Origin: Eonycteris spelaea
Taxonomy: Eukaryota > Chordata > Mammalia > Chiroptera > Pteropodidae
NCBI GenBank assembly: GCA_003508835.1
Contig: PUFA01000066.1
Location: forward strand, 4,216,001-4,280,000
DNA: 64,000 bases
Reading direction: 5' to 3'
Both the position numbers and the translations under genes were made by a program. The notes beneath the pieces were generated by a model that was not told the origin of the DNA, did no database searches, and saw only the letters and a list, made by a program, of their open reading frames with translations. The number at the start of each line of letters is the position of its first letter. The first letter of the stretch is position 1. Positions 44,320 to 55,315 of the stretch are shown piece by piece.

Positions 44320-44512
44320 TTAGGGTGCTGTCTCTCACTCGGAGATTCTGGGAATGACGTCCTTAGTGGTTCTCCCTTTCTGCTCCAATTACTGCTTAGC
44401 CTTTGGAAGCTCAGTGTCCTTATCTCTGAAAGGGACATAGCAATGTTCCTGCCCCATGAAATTTTTGTGGGAATTACATGGAATGATGCTAGGAAGCCTG
44501 ACAAATATTGAG
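44320..44512 (+). mobile_element. MIR SINE
   Basis: 'ttactgcttagcctttggaa' near 44389, 'tcagtgtccttatctctgaa' near 44411 and 'gtgggaattacatggaatga' near 44467 follow MIR order. Confidence 0.65.
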
Positions 44513-46494
44513 ACCCAACTAATGTGAGTCCTCATGATTTATGACTTCTGTATGCTCACACAGGCTCTGACTTCACAGACCCTGTCTGATTTCTTACAAC
44601 TAACACGTACGCAGACATGATCTTCCAAGTGAAATCACCCCTTACGAATGGAACCCAAGCGTTTTCAGCGGAGAGCTGCCTCACGGTGAGGAAGAGTTTG
44701 AGATTCGGAGGAAGGATAAAATAGATAAGTTGATACTCACCCTGCGAGGAAATACAATTTGAACTGTTCTCCTGTTGCAAACCGACTCCTTTTCACTGGG
44801 AATGTACATTTTCTAAGCATATTAGAATTTTTAAAAAATGATTTGAAAGCTCTTCTCTATTCTGTGATTAATTGAACATATTTGGGCCAATACAGGAGGA
44901 ATAAAATTACCACATCACTATACGTATGCGAGATAAAATATACGATTAAAAATATTTATTATACTGATGTGGAAAAGAATAATATGTTAAACAGATACGC
45001 ATGTAATAATGCATATTTTCCCCATAAAATTTAATTTATCCCTTGGGCCAGGCATAAACTTTCCTCTTGAGCAACTTGCTTTCCAACTATAGATTGCTGA
45101 GCTAAACTGCTTAGTTTTACAGCAAATTGATCACTACTGTAATATTTCAGGAGCAAAATGATCCTCACCAGTCAGTTTGATTTCAAAGGCCAAAATTTAT
45201 AGTTTTGTTCCTGATTTAGTGATAAGATTTTTTAACATATTGAGCATTTTATCACCTTCTATCAGGACATGGAGTGGAACTTACAAATGAAAAAAAAAAA
45301 GCCAACAAAAAAGGGACCATAAATAATATACTGCAGAATGACAGAAGAGTTTAATATTCCCTTTGGAGCAGTGGGAAATTACTCAGATTTCTGTCCTTGT
45401 AAACATATGTCCTGGTCTCTGTGGAAGATGTGTTGTACAATCTTTATGCTCCTGGAAAAGGAGTCAAAGACAAAGCTGGAACGCCAAACCACAAGGACTT
45501 TGTGAAAGCGTAAAGGAAACTTTGTCACATGTATGCTCCCCAGTGTCTCCACTCAAATTGATTCAAGGCAGATGAAATGCAGTGATCCGATATGTGGAAC
45601 ACAGGTGTAGACATTTAATGGTGGGAGAGTTCATGACTCGGTAAAGACTACTCCTGGCTGGTAGCTTAGGACAGAAAACTATAAAATCAAATTATGATAA
45701 TCATAGAAGCCAGGAGGAAAAAGTAGGCCCATAGAACTCTATTTACTGAATTTTTGAATTCATTATATACCACCTACGTTGGAAGCCCAGCGAACAGAGT
45801 TCTGATAATCTCAGTAGATTTGCAAAGTCAAACTATTTTGTGATTACTATAGCGATGTTTTTTTGGGGGGGGAAACTTAAGTTTGTAAGGGAGAGGACTA
45901 GGGCTGAATGAGGCGAGCAATAATAGAGATGATAAAAACGGTCTGCTCGCACCACAATACGCTCACGTGCATCCGGAAATTACCTTCCAAAGAGCTGGTT
46001 TGACGTTAAACCAGTGAAAACAGATGTGGTTGTCTTGGCTTTTGCCACTAAAAATTGTTTTATCGCAAACAACGTTGCCATCACGCAGCTGTGTCTACCT
46101 GTCCTGATGTAAGAGTTAAACCATTGATCTGGGCCTTAAACAGGACGTGGAGCTTCAGGGTCTGTTTTATCACCTGTAACTTATGCGTTGAGTCAGCAAG
46201 GCCAAAGATGCTTCTAGTAGACATCCAATCTAGACAGCTGGGGCCTGCAAGTTCTTTATTTTTAACCTTCACTCAGATCGGTTTTAGGGAGAGGGCTGAC
46301 ATTTTCTACCTGTGACATTAAGAATATCTATGCCTGGGCAGTGCCCTTGGCTGGCGAATCTTGTGGGTAATTTTATATGGAATATCGGCCCTTGCTCTTT
46401 CAAATTACATAGCTGCCAGCATTTCAGAAGATGCCTTTTTTGGTCTGCTTGTTAACACTTATAGGGTTGTTATTATGTGCTTGGTTTGCTAAAC
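44513..46494. other. AT-rich, largely repeat-free non-coding DNA
   Basis: Nearly 2 kb with no recognisable transposable element except an A-run (45289-45300) and a T/G-run (45858-45871). Part of it (about 44880-45360 and 46000-46320) has the mixed texture of conserved non-coding DNA. No coding frame is supported. Confidence 0.35.
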
Positions 46495-46519
46495 ATTAAT
46501 TTTTTTTTTTTTTTTACCA

Positions 46520-46930
46520 TTCTGAAGCATTAAGCTATTGCTGCATAACAAACAGCTGTAAAAGCTCAGTGACATACAACATAAGCCCTTACTTCTCTTG
46601 CCTGAGGGTGGTCAGCTAAGTGGCCTTTGTCTGGATTGCTTACATATCTGGGTGTCAGCTGGGGCCCCTGGGTGATGAGTGACTCGTCTCTACTCCACCT
46701 GTCTTGTGTCCTCTGGCAGGCCAGCCTGGGCATGTTCTCATGACAGTGACAGAAGGCCAAGCAGGACAGACAAGGCTCTGAACTGGCACACCATCATTTC
46801 CACTGTAATCTTTTGGCCACAGCAAGTCACAAGGTCAACCCAGATATAAGGACTCTACCTATTTCTCGAGTAAGACTGTAAAGTGATTAGGATGTAGATA
46901 CAGGGACAAAGAAGAATTGAGGCCCTTAAT
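46520..46930 (-). repeat. Unassigned LTR-like old repeat, preceded by poly-T
   Basis: A T-run (46500-46516) is followed by 'attgctgcataacaaacagc' and 'taaaagctcagtgacataca', a well-known antisense start of an ancient mammalian repeat. Later blocks include 'agcaagtcacaaggtcaacc' near 46822. Family name not assigned. Confidence 0.5.
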
Positions 46931-46964
46931 TCAATCCATCATTTAGCTTATAAATCCTGACCAT

Positions 46965-47085
46965 AATGCAATGAGATAGGTACTATTATTCCCATTTTGC
47001 AGTGGAGGAAATTAATGCATAGGGTGCCTAAGTAAACAAGAGAAGATCGCCAGCTAGTAAGTAGGAGAGCCAGAAATTAAGGGAG
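46965..47085 (-). mobile_element. MIR SINE
   Basis: 'gagataggtactattattcc' near 46973 and 'cattttgcagtggaggaaat' near 46993 then 'agctagtaagtaggagagcc' near 47052 match antisense MIR. Confidence 0.8.
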
Positions 47086-47710
47086 AGTCTGGGCTCTTCA
47101 CTACTGCACTAGACAGTTGGGTGCTGATGAACACAGGGTCTATAGCTCATTGTCTCAGGCTTTTGAAAATAACACCATCATGGTGGAGTGTGTGCTATAA
47201 ATTTAGGTTCGCAAATGAAGACGCACGATAGAACTTTATTCTGTGCAAGCTTGGAGCTCCCACAATCTGCTGAGTAGGCAGAAAAGTTAAACTCACTTCT
47301 TTTTGGTGATGTCCCCTTGTGTTGGACATTCGTCATTATTTTTAGCTGCTGAGCATATGAGTTCCCTTCTCAAGTCTGAGGAACCCTCAGGTTTACAAGA
47401 CCGAGTCTGCCTCCCACTCCTGAGATGAAACACCAGACGTGTGTTTTCTCAGCCTGTCTGTCGAGAAGCTTGTGACAGGAAGAAGCAAGGATCGCACAGA
47501 ATCCACTCTGCCAGTAGCAGTGGTCATAGCCAGGTAGAGCCAGAACTTGTTCGGACATCAGTGTCCAATGCCCAGCACTGTTGACCTTGAGCTACAAAGA
47601 GTCGTTTCATAGATTTTCTTTTTCCTGTTTAAGTTAATCCGAATTAGCTTCTGTTGCTTGCAACCGTGAGCTCTGATCCTTCCTGTTTATACTACAGTTT
47701 TGGGGCCTCG
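47086..47710. other. Unassigned non-coding DNA
   Basis: No gene. 'gcttctgttgcttgcaaccg' near 47648 resembles a terminal block of family B. Confidence 0.35.
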
Positions 47711-48480
47711 TGTTACAGAACAGAAAGAGTTCGTCCACCCAGCGTGAGTGAAGCCAAACACGAAACACTGAGAACTGCATGGGAGAAAGACTGGCTTTTT
47801 TATTGACAAATTGAGCCATCCAGGAGAACGGGAAGCTGATGCTCAAAAGCCTGAATGCCCCAGTGATGTGTAGATCACAGTACATAGGCAAAATCACAAG
47901 ACATTGTGGGTAAAGGTTTCAGGGCAGTGCTGGGAGCTGGCTGGTTGGCGGTGAGGTAAGGGTGATGAATCACGTCTTCAGGTCCTGAGGGCAGTTCTAA
48001 GGTCTTATCCAGTGTCCCTCTGTCAGGTCTACCTTAGGGCTAGAGGCTGAAACGTGACTAAGGTCAAGACGTCATCTTTAGCCTGCCAGAGGTCCCACTG
48101 TGTGATTGTTAGTTGGGTTCGGGCAACTGTCTTCGGGATGAAGGGATTTTGGGGAAGATGCTTAGGACTCCGCTCCTCCAGGCTTGCCCTTTTAGGGGGA
48201 CTTTCTGCCTCCCTCACGGGCTATAGGGAAGGGGGGAGCACAGACCTTCCCCCTCTCTGAGCCCACAGGCACCTTCTTTCTGTTTTTTGCTCATATCCAC
48301 CTTCTCTAGCCCACCAGGATCCTCCTTCTACTCAGGGAAATCCCTTTTCTGACATATTTTGCCCAATACACTTGGAGTTTGTTTGCAAACCTCCTCGTCC
48401 TCTCTTTTAAAGTCACATTTGTTGATTCCAGGATTTTGGGGGCAAAAAATTTACCCCTAAGCACTTGAGAACAATTTGCG
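47711..48480 (-). mobile_element. Possible antisense solo LTR
   Basis: The plus strand begins TGTTACAGAACAG at 47711. On the minus strand an AATAAA signal (plus 'tttatt' at 47797) is followed by 'gtgtttggcttcactcacgc' and 'tgggtggacgaactctttct', then ends ...TGTAACA. That is the order polyA signal, R, U5 and terminal CA of a retroviral LTR. The far end and the target duplication were not found, so the span is approximate. No viral genes are present. Confidence 0.4.
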
Positions 48481-48552
48481 TTCTGCCCTGAGCTACCCAA
48501 GGCAGATCTGACGACTTGGTTAAGAGCTAGGGCCAGTCGGGAGCATGTGGGA

Positions 48553-48668
48553 GAATGCTGGGAGAGGGGGACCCTCCGTGCCCACAGGACACTGTCCTCC
48601 GTGTGAGCCTAAGTGGGGAGGGGGAATGCTCTGTCCCCATAGGGCACTGTCCTCGCGTGAGCCTAAGA
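48553..48668. repeat. Two-copy tandem duplication, 54-bp period
   Basis: 'gtgagcctaag' occurs at 48603 and 48657, and 'gcactgtcctc' type blocks precede both. The copies have diverged, including a CCGT to CGCG change. Confidence 0.7.
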
Positions 48669-49240
48669 AACGAGCCGGCAGAGCTGATTTCCAAACTGCA
48701 GGGCACAGTTCCGTCTCTTTCTCTCACCTCCCACACTTTCCCCTCCGTGAGCTCCGGCCGAACTGAGCTGGCTCACGCGTCTCGAATCTCTCCTCGCTGC
48801 CACATGTCTCTGCACAATCATCCCCTCTTGTCTAAGAGGTCTCTTGTTTCCCAGTAGAGACCAAACCCTAATTTCCTTTCAAGAAAAAAGTAGAGAGAAA
48901 AAGCCCCATTGACAGGCATAGGTCCTATTGGGATAAGTGTTTCAAGAGTCGTTTGGCGATCGGGGGAAATTTTGTATAGACAAAGTCCTCGTTTTCCGGA
49001 GGCTTATGTTTTGGTGGAATAGCTCGTTGAAAACTTGAGCTTTGGGTATCATGTTGCTTTTCTCTTCCTAAGCCTGCTCCTCCCTGGAACTCTGGGCTCT
49101 TGTCAATGTCATTCGTTCACGGATTTAATAATATACAGGAATGGGTTCAAGGGAGAACATTTCAGGTGCCCGGGAATAAATGGAATGATAATTTTAATGT
49201 CATTTTAAATTAAAGTGGGCTAGAATTACCTATGGTGATT
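48669..49240. other. Unassigned non-coding DNA
   Basis: No gene or named repeat supported. Confidence 0.4.
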
Positions 49241-49377
49241 TTATCTCCTCTCCCCTCTCTCTCTCTTCCCCTCTCTCCCCCTTCCTCCTCCTCCCTTCCT
49301 CTCCTTCCCTCTCTCCCCCTCCTCCCTCCTTCCCTCTCGCCCCTTTCTGCACCCCCTAACCCCCTTCCTCTCTCATC
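49241..49377. repeat. CT-rich polypyrimidine tract
   Basis: About 130 bases of almost pure C and T (TCTCC, CTTCC and CCTCC units) on the plus strand. Confidence 0.95.
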
Positions 49378-50539
49378 TTGAAATGGTAATTTTCAAGGAT
49401 GTCTTTATTCTTTCAAGGACATTTATTGAGAATTTACCATGTATAAGACATTATGCTAAGCAGCGGCTTTATGTATATATAATAGAACATTAAACAAGTT
49501 AGGAATAATGGGGTATAAACATCAAGCAATTTTATTTTATCTGTTACTATCACTTAAAACTTTATTAAACTAGGAAGGCTTTTCTCCTGCCCCGGATCAT
49601 TTTTTCGATCACTTATTTTAATAGAAATTTCTACAGTTACTTTAAGTTACTAAACACAATCTCGGTTCAGAAATTAGAATGTTTTGCACTGTATAATAAG
49701 CCAACCTCGGGACTTAACTTAAAATGAAATCCCCTGTCTGTGCACATGCTGTCTGCAGAAGCCTGCACTCAGCCAAGAGGGTCATTGATGTCTTCATTCT
49801 TCCCTCGCTCCGTGTCTGCAAGTGTGTTCAGAGCGGTTTCTGACCCCCCTCTTGTTCAGGGAATGGGGAGAGAGGACACGTTGGGAGAACAGGACAGTGT
49901 CTGCTTTGCTGATACTGCGTGAGATGGCTCCGCAGCTCCTGGACCTAGCAAGCTGACTCTTTTCCTTCTGGGCATCGTCAGGAGCTTTTTTTGTGGGATT
50001 CTTCTCCCATTGTTAGGAAAATACGCATACCAACCTTTCCGTTTTCTTCCATTATATCTTGCTGAGGGGCCAAGGATTCCTGTTGCCATCCCTCTCCCTA
50101 CTCAGGCAATCCAGGTCTCCCGCTCTCGCTCTTGCTCAGAGTGCTTGTAGGCATCTTGATTGCAGGAATGCCCTATCTGCACAAGGACGTGTTGGCATCG
50201 TGGTCCTGGGGACAAAGCCCCATTGGTCACAGATCTCTCTCGTTTTGGAATTCAAGTTTCTCCACTTCTTCCCAGTGTTGTCACTCGTGTGGTGCCTCCT
50301 TGTCTACCCCGGGTCCGAGTCTGACCCCGATTTCCTTTACAAATATACAGCCAAAGTTTTCTGTCTCAGAGTTAGTCCTCACGGCATCTTTGTGTTTCTG
50401 TTGGGAGAGAATGTTCCTTGGAGCGCCAGTGAAGGAACAGTGAGTGAGGGAGCTAAGCTGAAAGAATAGAATAATAGTTCAGAATTTACCCCTGCCACGG
50501 ATCTTTATCGAAGGGTCATCCACGGTTTTTCTGAGACGT
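49378..50539. other. Unassigned non-coding DNA
   Basis: Frames up to 136 codons (50059-50469 plus) show no domain. The segment at 49730-50470 is of near-average GC and looks like old repeat or LTR internal sequence, but no family or viral motif could be named. Confidence 0.35.
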
Positions 50540-51180
50540 GTCAATGCAGGACAACACACGTTTCCCCGAGTTGGTGGGGGGAGCAACCCTGCGCCGAGAG
50601 AAGAGGGTCCTTTGGTGGAAAGTGTAGAATGAATTCAACACACACACCGAAGTCAAAAGGAAAGTTTCTTAGAGTCAAAGGGAAAGTTTATTAGAAAAGG
50701 GGTCACACGCCACAGACAGAGTGTGGTCTCCTCTCACAGGCAGAGAGTGAGAGGGGCCCCCGGTGTTTGGGGAATTCGGTGTATGTGTCATTCTTTAGTT
50801 CCTGTGAGTCATGGCTTACGACTTTGTTTTGCCCATTTCCTTTGAGATGGACACACAGTGAGGAAGGGGAAGAGTGTGTAGCATGCAAAGGTGAGACTAT
50901 GTAGAGCAAAGGCCTGTTGGGTGTTCCCAACCTTTAATCTATGGGTTCCCCGTGGTTTTAGCCGTAGGGAACGAGCGATTTTATTTTGCGGGGGCACCAC
51001 GTAGAGATTGTTTTTTCTGTTCCCCTGCACGGTGGTGGTGGGGGGAGGAGGGGTGGGCTGTGAACAGTCCCCGCAGAAATCTTCCTTTGTTCTGCAGGGG
51101 TCCTCCTGGCCCGGCTGCAGGGCCGATTAGCATGTTGCAGTCTCTGAATGTAGCTTGGTTAACGTTTTAATTCTCTTGCC
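50540..51180 (-). mobile_element. Possible antisense solo LTR
   Basis: On the minus strand a 'taataaactttccctttgac' polyadenylation-type block (plus 50666-50690) is followed by a C/G-rich U5-like segment. The plus strand shows TGCAGGACAACACACG near the distal end at 50545. No viral open reading frame survives. Class and exact ends are not resolved. Confidence 0.4.
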
Positions 51181-51364
51181 CCCTCCCTACATTCGTGTTA
51201 TTTTAGCTGGTGTTAAAAAATAAGTTTATCTCAGAGGTGAAGAAACGATAGATAAAAGGTTTTGGTAGAAGGAATAAGGCACCAAAGAGAAGGTGTTTGA
51301 AAGAACAGAACACGTTTGTGACAGTGGCCGCCACTTGAGCAGGTGTGGTTGGGAGATTTTAATG
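51181..51364. other. Unassigned spacer
   Basis: Nothing recognised. Confidence 0.4.
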
Positions 51365-51480
51365 AAGACGAGCTTGGCGCGTCAAGCTGTGGAGCTTGGC
51401 CTTTGTCCAGCAGGCCATGGGGACACTTCGCGATGTTTTAAACAGGGAGGAGATGTGTTCTAGAAAGGCCTGACACCCAG
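51365..51480 (+). repeat. Family C repeat, copy 2
   Basis: 'ggagcttggcctttgtccag' near 51391, 'ggccatggggacacttcgcg' near 51414 and 'gggaggagatgtgttctaga' near 51445 parallel the layout at 32060-32300. Confidence 0.5.
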
Positions 51481-51862
51481 GCAAAAACAAACGAAAGCTG
51501 CGTAAGATCTCTCTAGAGAAAATGACAAAGCATTGGTGAAGGACAGAAAGTAGGCAGTTTAAACATAGAGGACACACTATCTTAAAGCCCTTCCAATATT
51601 CGTGTTATTTGTTGGTCTGAGTCTTGTTTATTTTTTTCTCTTGATTACTTTTCTGCTAAATGTGGAAAGAAGAGGATGTTAAATAAAATTTATTGAACTA
51701 TTTCCTCCCTCCCTTGCTTGAGTGAGTAGCTGGAAACGTTAAACAAAATGAAGCAGAACCATTTGGGCTGTAGAAGTAAGTGGGGAAAAGAAGAGAGTTT
51801 CCAAAAAGTATGTATTTGTCTACTTATTTGTAATGAGTAAATAAATAGATAACACATAACGT
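51481..51862. other. Unassigned AT-rich DNA
   Basis: No gene or repeat family recognised. Confidence 0.4.
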
Positions 51863-52165
51863 TAGGCATGCTCCAGCTAAGGACGGGAATACATTGTGAG
51901 AAGCGAGTCATTAGTTGTGCGAACACCATAGCGTGTACTTGCACAAACCTGGATGCCGTAGCCCGCTACCGTACTTGAATGCGCTGCCCTTTGGCACAGC
52001 TAACGGCCCTGTGGGTCTGTTCACACCAGCACGCAGTTGGGTAACGTGATGCTCTACCGCACGACCGCCGAGAACGTCACCAGGCGGTAGGACATTTTCA
52101 GCTCGAGCATCATGTGGCGTGTGGTCTGTCGCTGATGACATGTCGTCATGCAGCACATATGCACA
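51863..52165. mobile_element. TcMar-Tigger-type non-autonomous element (MER2-like)
   Basis: Starts 'ttaggcatgctccagctaag', carries 'gacgggaatacattgtgaga' near 51882, 'agtcattagttgtgcgaaca' near 51906, 'gtgtacttgcacaaacctgg' near 51932 and 'gtagcccgctaccgtacttg' near 51958. It ends with 'tgtggtctgtcgctgatgac' near 52119 and 'atgtcgtcatgcagcacata' near 52139. The two ends are inverted and fit the recalled CAGTCATGCG...CGCATGACTG layout. No transposase frame. Confidence 0.8.
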
Positions 52166-52297
52166 CACACGTGCACTAATACATGTTAAGGTCTTGGTGT
52201 GGTTTCAACTATTATATCTTTGATGTTTAATAATTTTAAAGGCAATGCGTATGTAGTACTTCTGGAATTAGACATACGTGTATGCCTTTATTTTCTG

Positions 52298-52325
52298 TCT
52301 CTGTCTCTATCTATCTCTATGCAAG
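52298..52325. repeat. Short TC/TATC microsatellite
   Basis: CTGTCTCTGTCTCTATCTAT and a TCTC end. Confidence 0.85.
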
Positions 52326-52384
52326 TGTCACACTCACTGTCCAAAGGCCTCAGCAGGGCTCCCAGGGCCCTGCATGCTTTAGCC

Positions 52385-52720
52385 CCTCACTGCTTCTAAC
52401 CTGGTTTCCTTCCTCCCTCCCTCCTGGTCACGTCCCTATGATGCAGTGGATTTCCGGTTCCTCCTTGCTGATGCCGAGCACACTCCGCCTTCACAGCTTT
52501 TGCCTTTGCTGTTCTCTCTGCCTGCAGGTGCCCGCATGGGTCCCTTCTTCGCTTCAGCTAGGTCTCGCTCGAAGGTCATGACTTCGGGAAGGCCTTCTCC
52601 TTAGCCTGCTTCCTGCGTCTTCAGAGCACTTACCTCCCCCTGCCGTCATGTCTATTTTTTATCTACCTATACACCTATCTATGTCTCAATCTATCAGCGT
52701 AACCTCTGCGAAGACTTTGC
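52385..52720 (+). mobile_element. L2 LINE 3' fragment
   Basis: 'cttgctgatgccgagcacac' near 52466, 'cacagcttttgcctttgctg' near 52492, 'ttctctctgcctgcaggtgc' near 52513 and 'gggaaggccttctccttagc' near 52585 follow L2 order. Confidence 0.8.
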
Positions 52721-52924
52721 CTGTAATAGTCTCTGACACCCAGGAACTCTATCTCTTGAATACATGAGTCGAGATAAGTATATGGAAATCATTTGCTTGT
52801 AAACAGACAGCAATGTTGCTTATGTGGGGTACAGGTTGGAGAACATATTTGAGATTCCGTAGCCCCACCTAGGTGCGGCTCAAACATGTTTAGTCGTTTT
52901 TCATTTGAGACATTTCTTCCACAG

Positions 52925-53160
52925 GACAGGGTTTCTCAGCCTCAGAACTACCAAAGTTTGGGGATGGGTAATTCTTAGTTTTGAAGGCTGTTCTGTGCAT
53001 TGCGGGATGGGTAATAGCGTCCCTGGCCACCACCCATTAGATCCCAGTGACATCTTCTCTTCCCGACCCCCACCGGTTGTGACAACCGTGAGTGTATCCA
53101 GATGTTGAAATGTCCTCTCAGGGTCTAGGTCTTTCCCTGTTCCCCGTTGAGAAACATGAC
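52925..53160 (-). mobile_element. MER5A-type hAT-Charlie element
   Basis: Nearly complete in antisense: 'gggtttctcagcctcagaac' near 52928, 'ggctgttctgtgcattgcgg' near 52986, 'ccggttgtgacaaccgtgag' near 53074 and 'ccccgttgagaaacatg' near 53142. Confidence 0.85.
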
Positions 53161-53984
53161 TACAAGAGAAGCCCAGAGTCAAACCCTTCGTCATCTTTCT
53201 AAAAATGCATGCGGCATCAGACAGGGCACGTTTTGATCTACTGCTATGCTATTAGAGGGGAATGAGTGGAAAGTTCTGTCATGGACTCTGATACTTTAAT
53301 GAGAGTTACTCAGGTCTGAGTCCCTCTCTACATTTTGGTTTTCTTGTTTCGTATAAACGCAATCCAATTTAATCTGCATATAAACACATCTATTGCATAT
53401 TAAAATCAACATATAAACATCAGGCTGAATGCTTTCTTGAAGAAGCAAACTCAAAAAATTCATGAATATTAATATCACAGATAAGCCAATTATTATATGG
53501 AGTAGTAAATAAAAAAAACAATATGATTAATCTAAAACTGGAGCGGTCGTAAGGGGAAAAAAAACGTATGATATTGAGATTAGACTGCTTTTAGAAAAAC
53601 AAAATTTATGAATCCTTGCAATTTTACATGTAATTTGTTTAAAATTAATTTCCCAGTGTGCTATCTTATTTTTGTTTCACCTAGGCCTACACTAATAAGT
53701 TTTATGAAACATTGATATTACTTAAAACCATGACACAGAGAAGAAACCACTTCTCTGCCCTTAATTGAGGCAAAGCACACCGGTTAGCCTCTCAGCTCCC
53801 AGGCCCTGAGGACCTTCAGGTTTGCTGGAATTCTTCATTACATGTTGGAAGGGAGCAGCAATGTGGCTGACCCGGTTTATTAAACAGTCAACATTTTAGA
53901 CTATCGAATAACAATGATAATAACCTTTATAATAAAAACAATGTAACTTTTAAGAACTTATGTTCTGGGCTCTTAGCCGTTGTG
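53161..53984. other. AT-rich non-coding DNA
   Basis: Very AT-rich with A-runs at about 53509-53518 and 53557-53565. No gene or repeat supported. Confidence 0.45.
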
Positions 53985-54172
53985 ATTATTTAATTCGATC
54001 CTTACCACTACCTGGAAGTTTGATGATGTTATTAACCTCATGTTTTTAGAAGAGGAAACCGAGAGGCTAATGTGCCCAAGGTCATATACCATTAGCAAGT
54101 GACCAAAGGTAGTCTTTGAACTCAGTCCTGTTAGACCCCAAAAGCTCACGTTCTTAACCAGTATCCCACTGG
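53985..54172 (-). mobile_element. MIR SINE
   Basis: 'gaagaggaaaccgagaggct' near 54049, 'ccaaggtcatataccattag' near 54076, 'ctttgaactcagtcctgtta' near 54114 and 'cgttcttaaccagtatccca' near 54149 match antisense MIR. Confidence 0.85.
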
Positions 54173-54359
54173 CTGTAGAGATAATTAAAGGCTGCTATGT
54201 CCCCTGAATTGCTGCTGTTCGCACCCAACAGGTTTACTCTGGACGAGAAGCTGGTAGCCTGGGCTGAGGGAGCAGTAGGTGGATTTGGGGACCCAGGAGA
54301 AGTGGGATTAGCAGGGGTGGCGACGGGGAAGTTGGGAATGAAGAACAGGGAGAAGAGAG

Positions 54360-54735
54360 GAAGGTGCCCGGCGTCCGAGCTCTGGTCCCGGGAGGAGGAG
54401 GACACCCTTCACGGAACCGGGGCACGGGGGTGTGGGGGGAGACGGCGGGTCCTTGCTGTCCCATGCTGGCGCGCGGCGTCTGGGGGACGACGAGGCGGAG
54501 GTGCGCGGCAGGCATCCGGGTGAGCAGGCGGCTTTCCCCCTCGAACTGCGACGCTTCCGCCTCTTTCATCCTCCTTCGCCAGCGTGTAAACGCGTGGAGG
54601 GCGGTGTCCACGCTCTGGCCATCTCGGTCCCCTCAGGAAGCACGAGGCGGTGCTCGCACCCCAGGAGAGAGCAAGCGGGCCGGCCCGGCTGGAGCTTCGT
54701 CTCGCCCTTTTCCTTCTGGGCGGCGTCGTCCTCTG
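54360..54735. promoter_or_regulatory. CpG island with no recognised gene
   Basis: Hand count gives about 42 CpGs in roughly 370 bases, with about 65% G+C, so the observed/expected ratio is close to 1. The rest of the window is strongly CpG-depleted. Frames of up to 143 codons cross it on both strands (for example 54432-54863 plus and 54234-54611 minus) but look compositional: rich in Arg, Gly, Ala, Ser and Pro, without a domain. It may be a promoter for a non-coding RNA, an intragenic island or an unmethylated repeat. No TATA box or splice pattern is obvious. Confidence 0.65.
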
Positions 54736-54779
54736 TCCTCCATTTGCAACTTCCGTTTATTCGGTTCCTCTGTCTAAAG

Positions 54780-54960
54780 ACCATCATGTTCCCAGCCACG
54801 TTTCTGTGTGTTTTACTCCTTCGCATCCTTCCAGGCCCACTACAACTTTCACTTTCTCAATGAAAACTCCTTCCGAGCTTCTTCTGAGCACGCGACGTGA
54901 TAGTTTCCTCTTTTTCGTCTTCGAAGCATCGTATTTGTAGCCTTTTTGCAAACCACCATA
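54780..54960 (+). mobile_element. Possible L2 3' fragment
   Basis: 'gtgttttactccttcgcatc' near 54808, 'tcaatgaaaactccttccga' near 54857 and 'gtgatagtttcctctttttc' near 54897 resemble the L2 3' layout loosely. Confidence 0.4.
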
Positions 54961-55134
54961 AGTTTTCTTTTTATACCAGTTTATATTTTAAGAACGTCTT
55001 CTGGGATCTGGAACATGCGAGGCAGGTAACACATGTTAGCTCTCTTCCTTACAGGCTTGTGTCATATATGTGTGCCAAGGCGTTTCCGTGTGCCAGGCAC
55101 GCATGCAAATGCTTGCAGGGTCCTGCCAAAAGGC

Positions 55135-55315
55135 TAGCGTCGGACCTCAGTCCCGTCGCTTAACCTCTTTGATCCTCAGTTTCCTCACCTGTGAAACTGG
55201 ATCATCATAACACCAACTTCATAGAGCAGAGACACAGATGAAATGAATTTACGCATATAAAGGGCTTAGAAAATGGACACAGTCAGAGCTGTATAAATAT
55301 TAGCTGTTCCTTTTA
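55135..55315 (+). mobile_element. MIR SINE
   Basis: 'cgtcgcttaacctctttgat' near 55154, 'cctcagtttcctcacctgtg' near 55174, 'cataaagggcttagaaaatg' near 55255 and 'gctgtataaatattagctgt' near 55289 follow MIR order. Confidence 0.9.

Noticed and set aside
54234..54863. Frames of 125-143 codons over the CpG island
   Set aside because: Overlapping frames on both strands are equally open because the DNA is GC-rich. Residue composition follows base composition. No start context, splice pattern or domain supports a gene.
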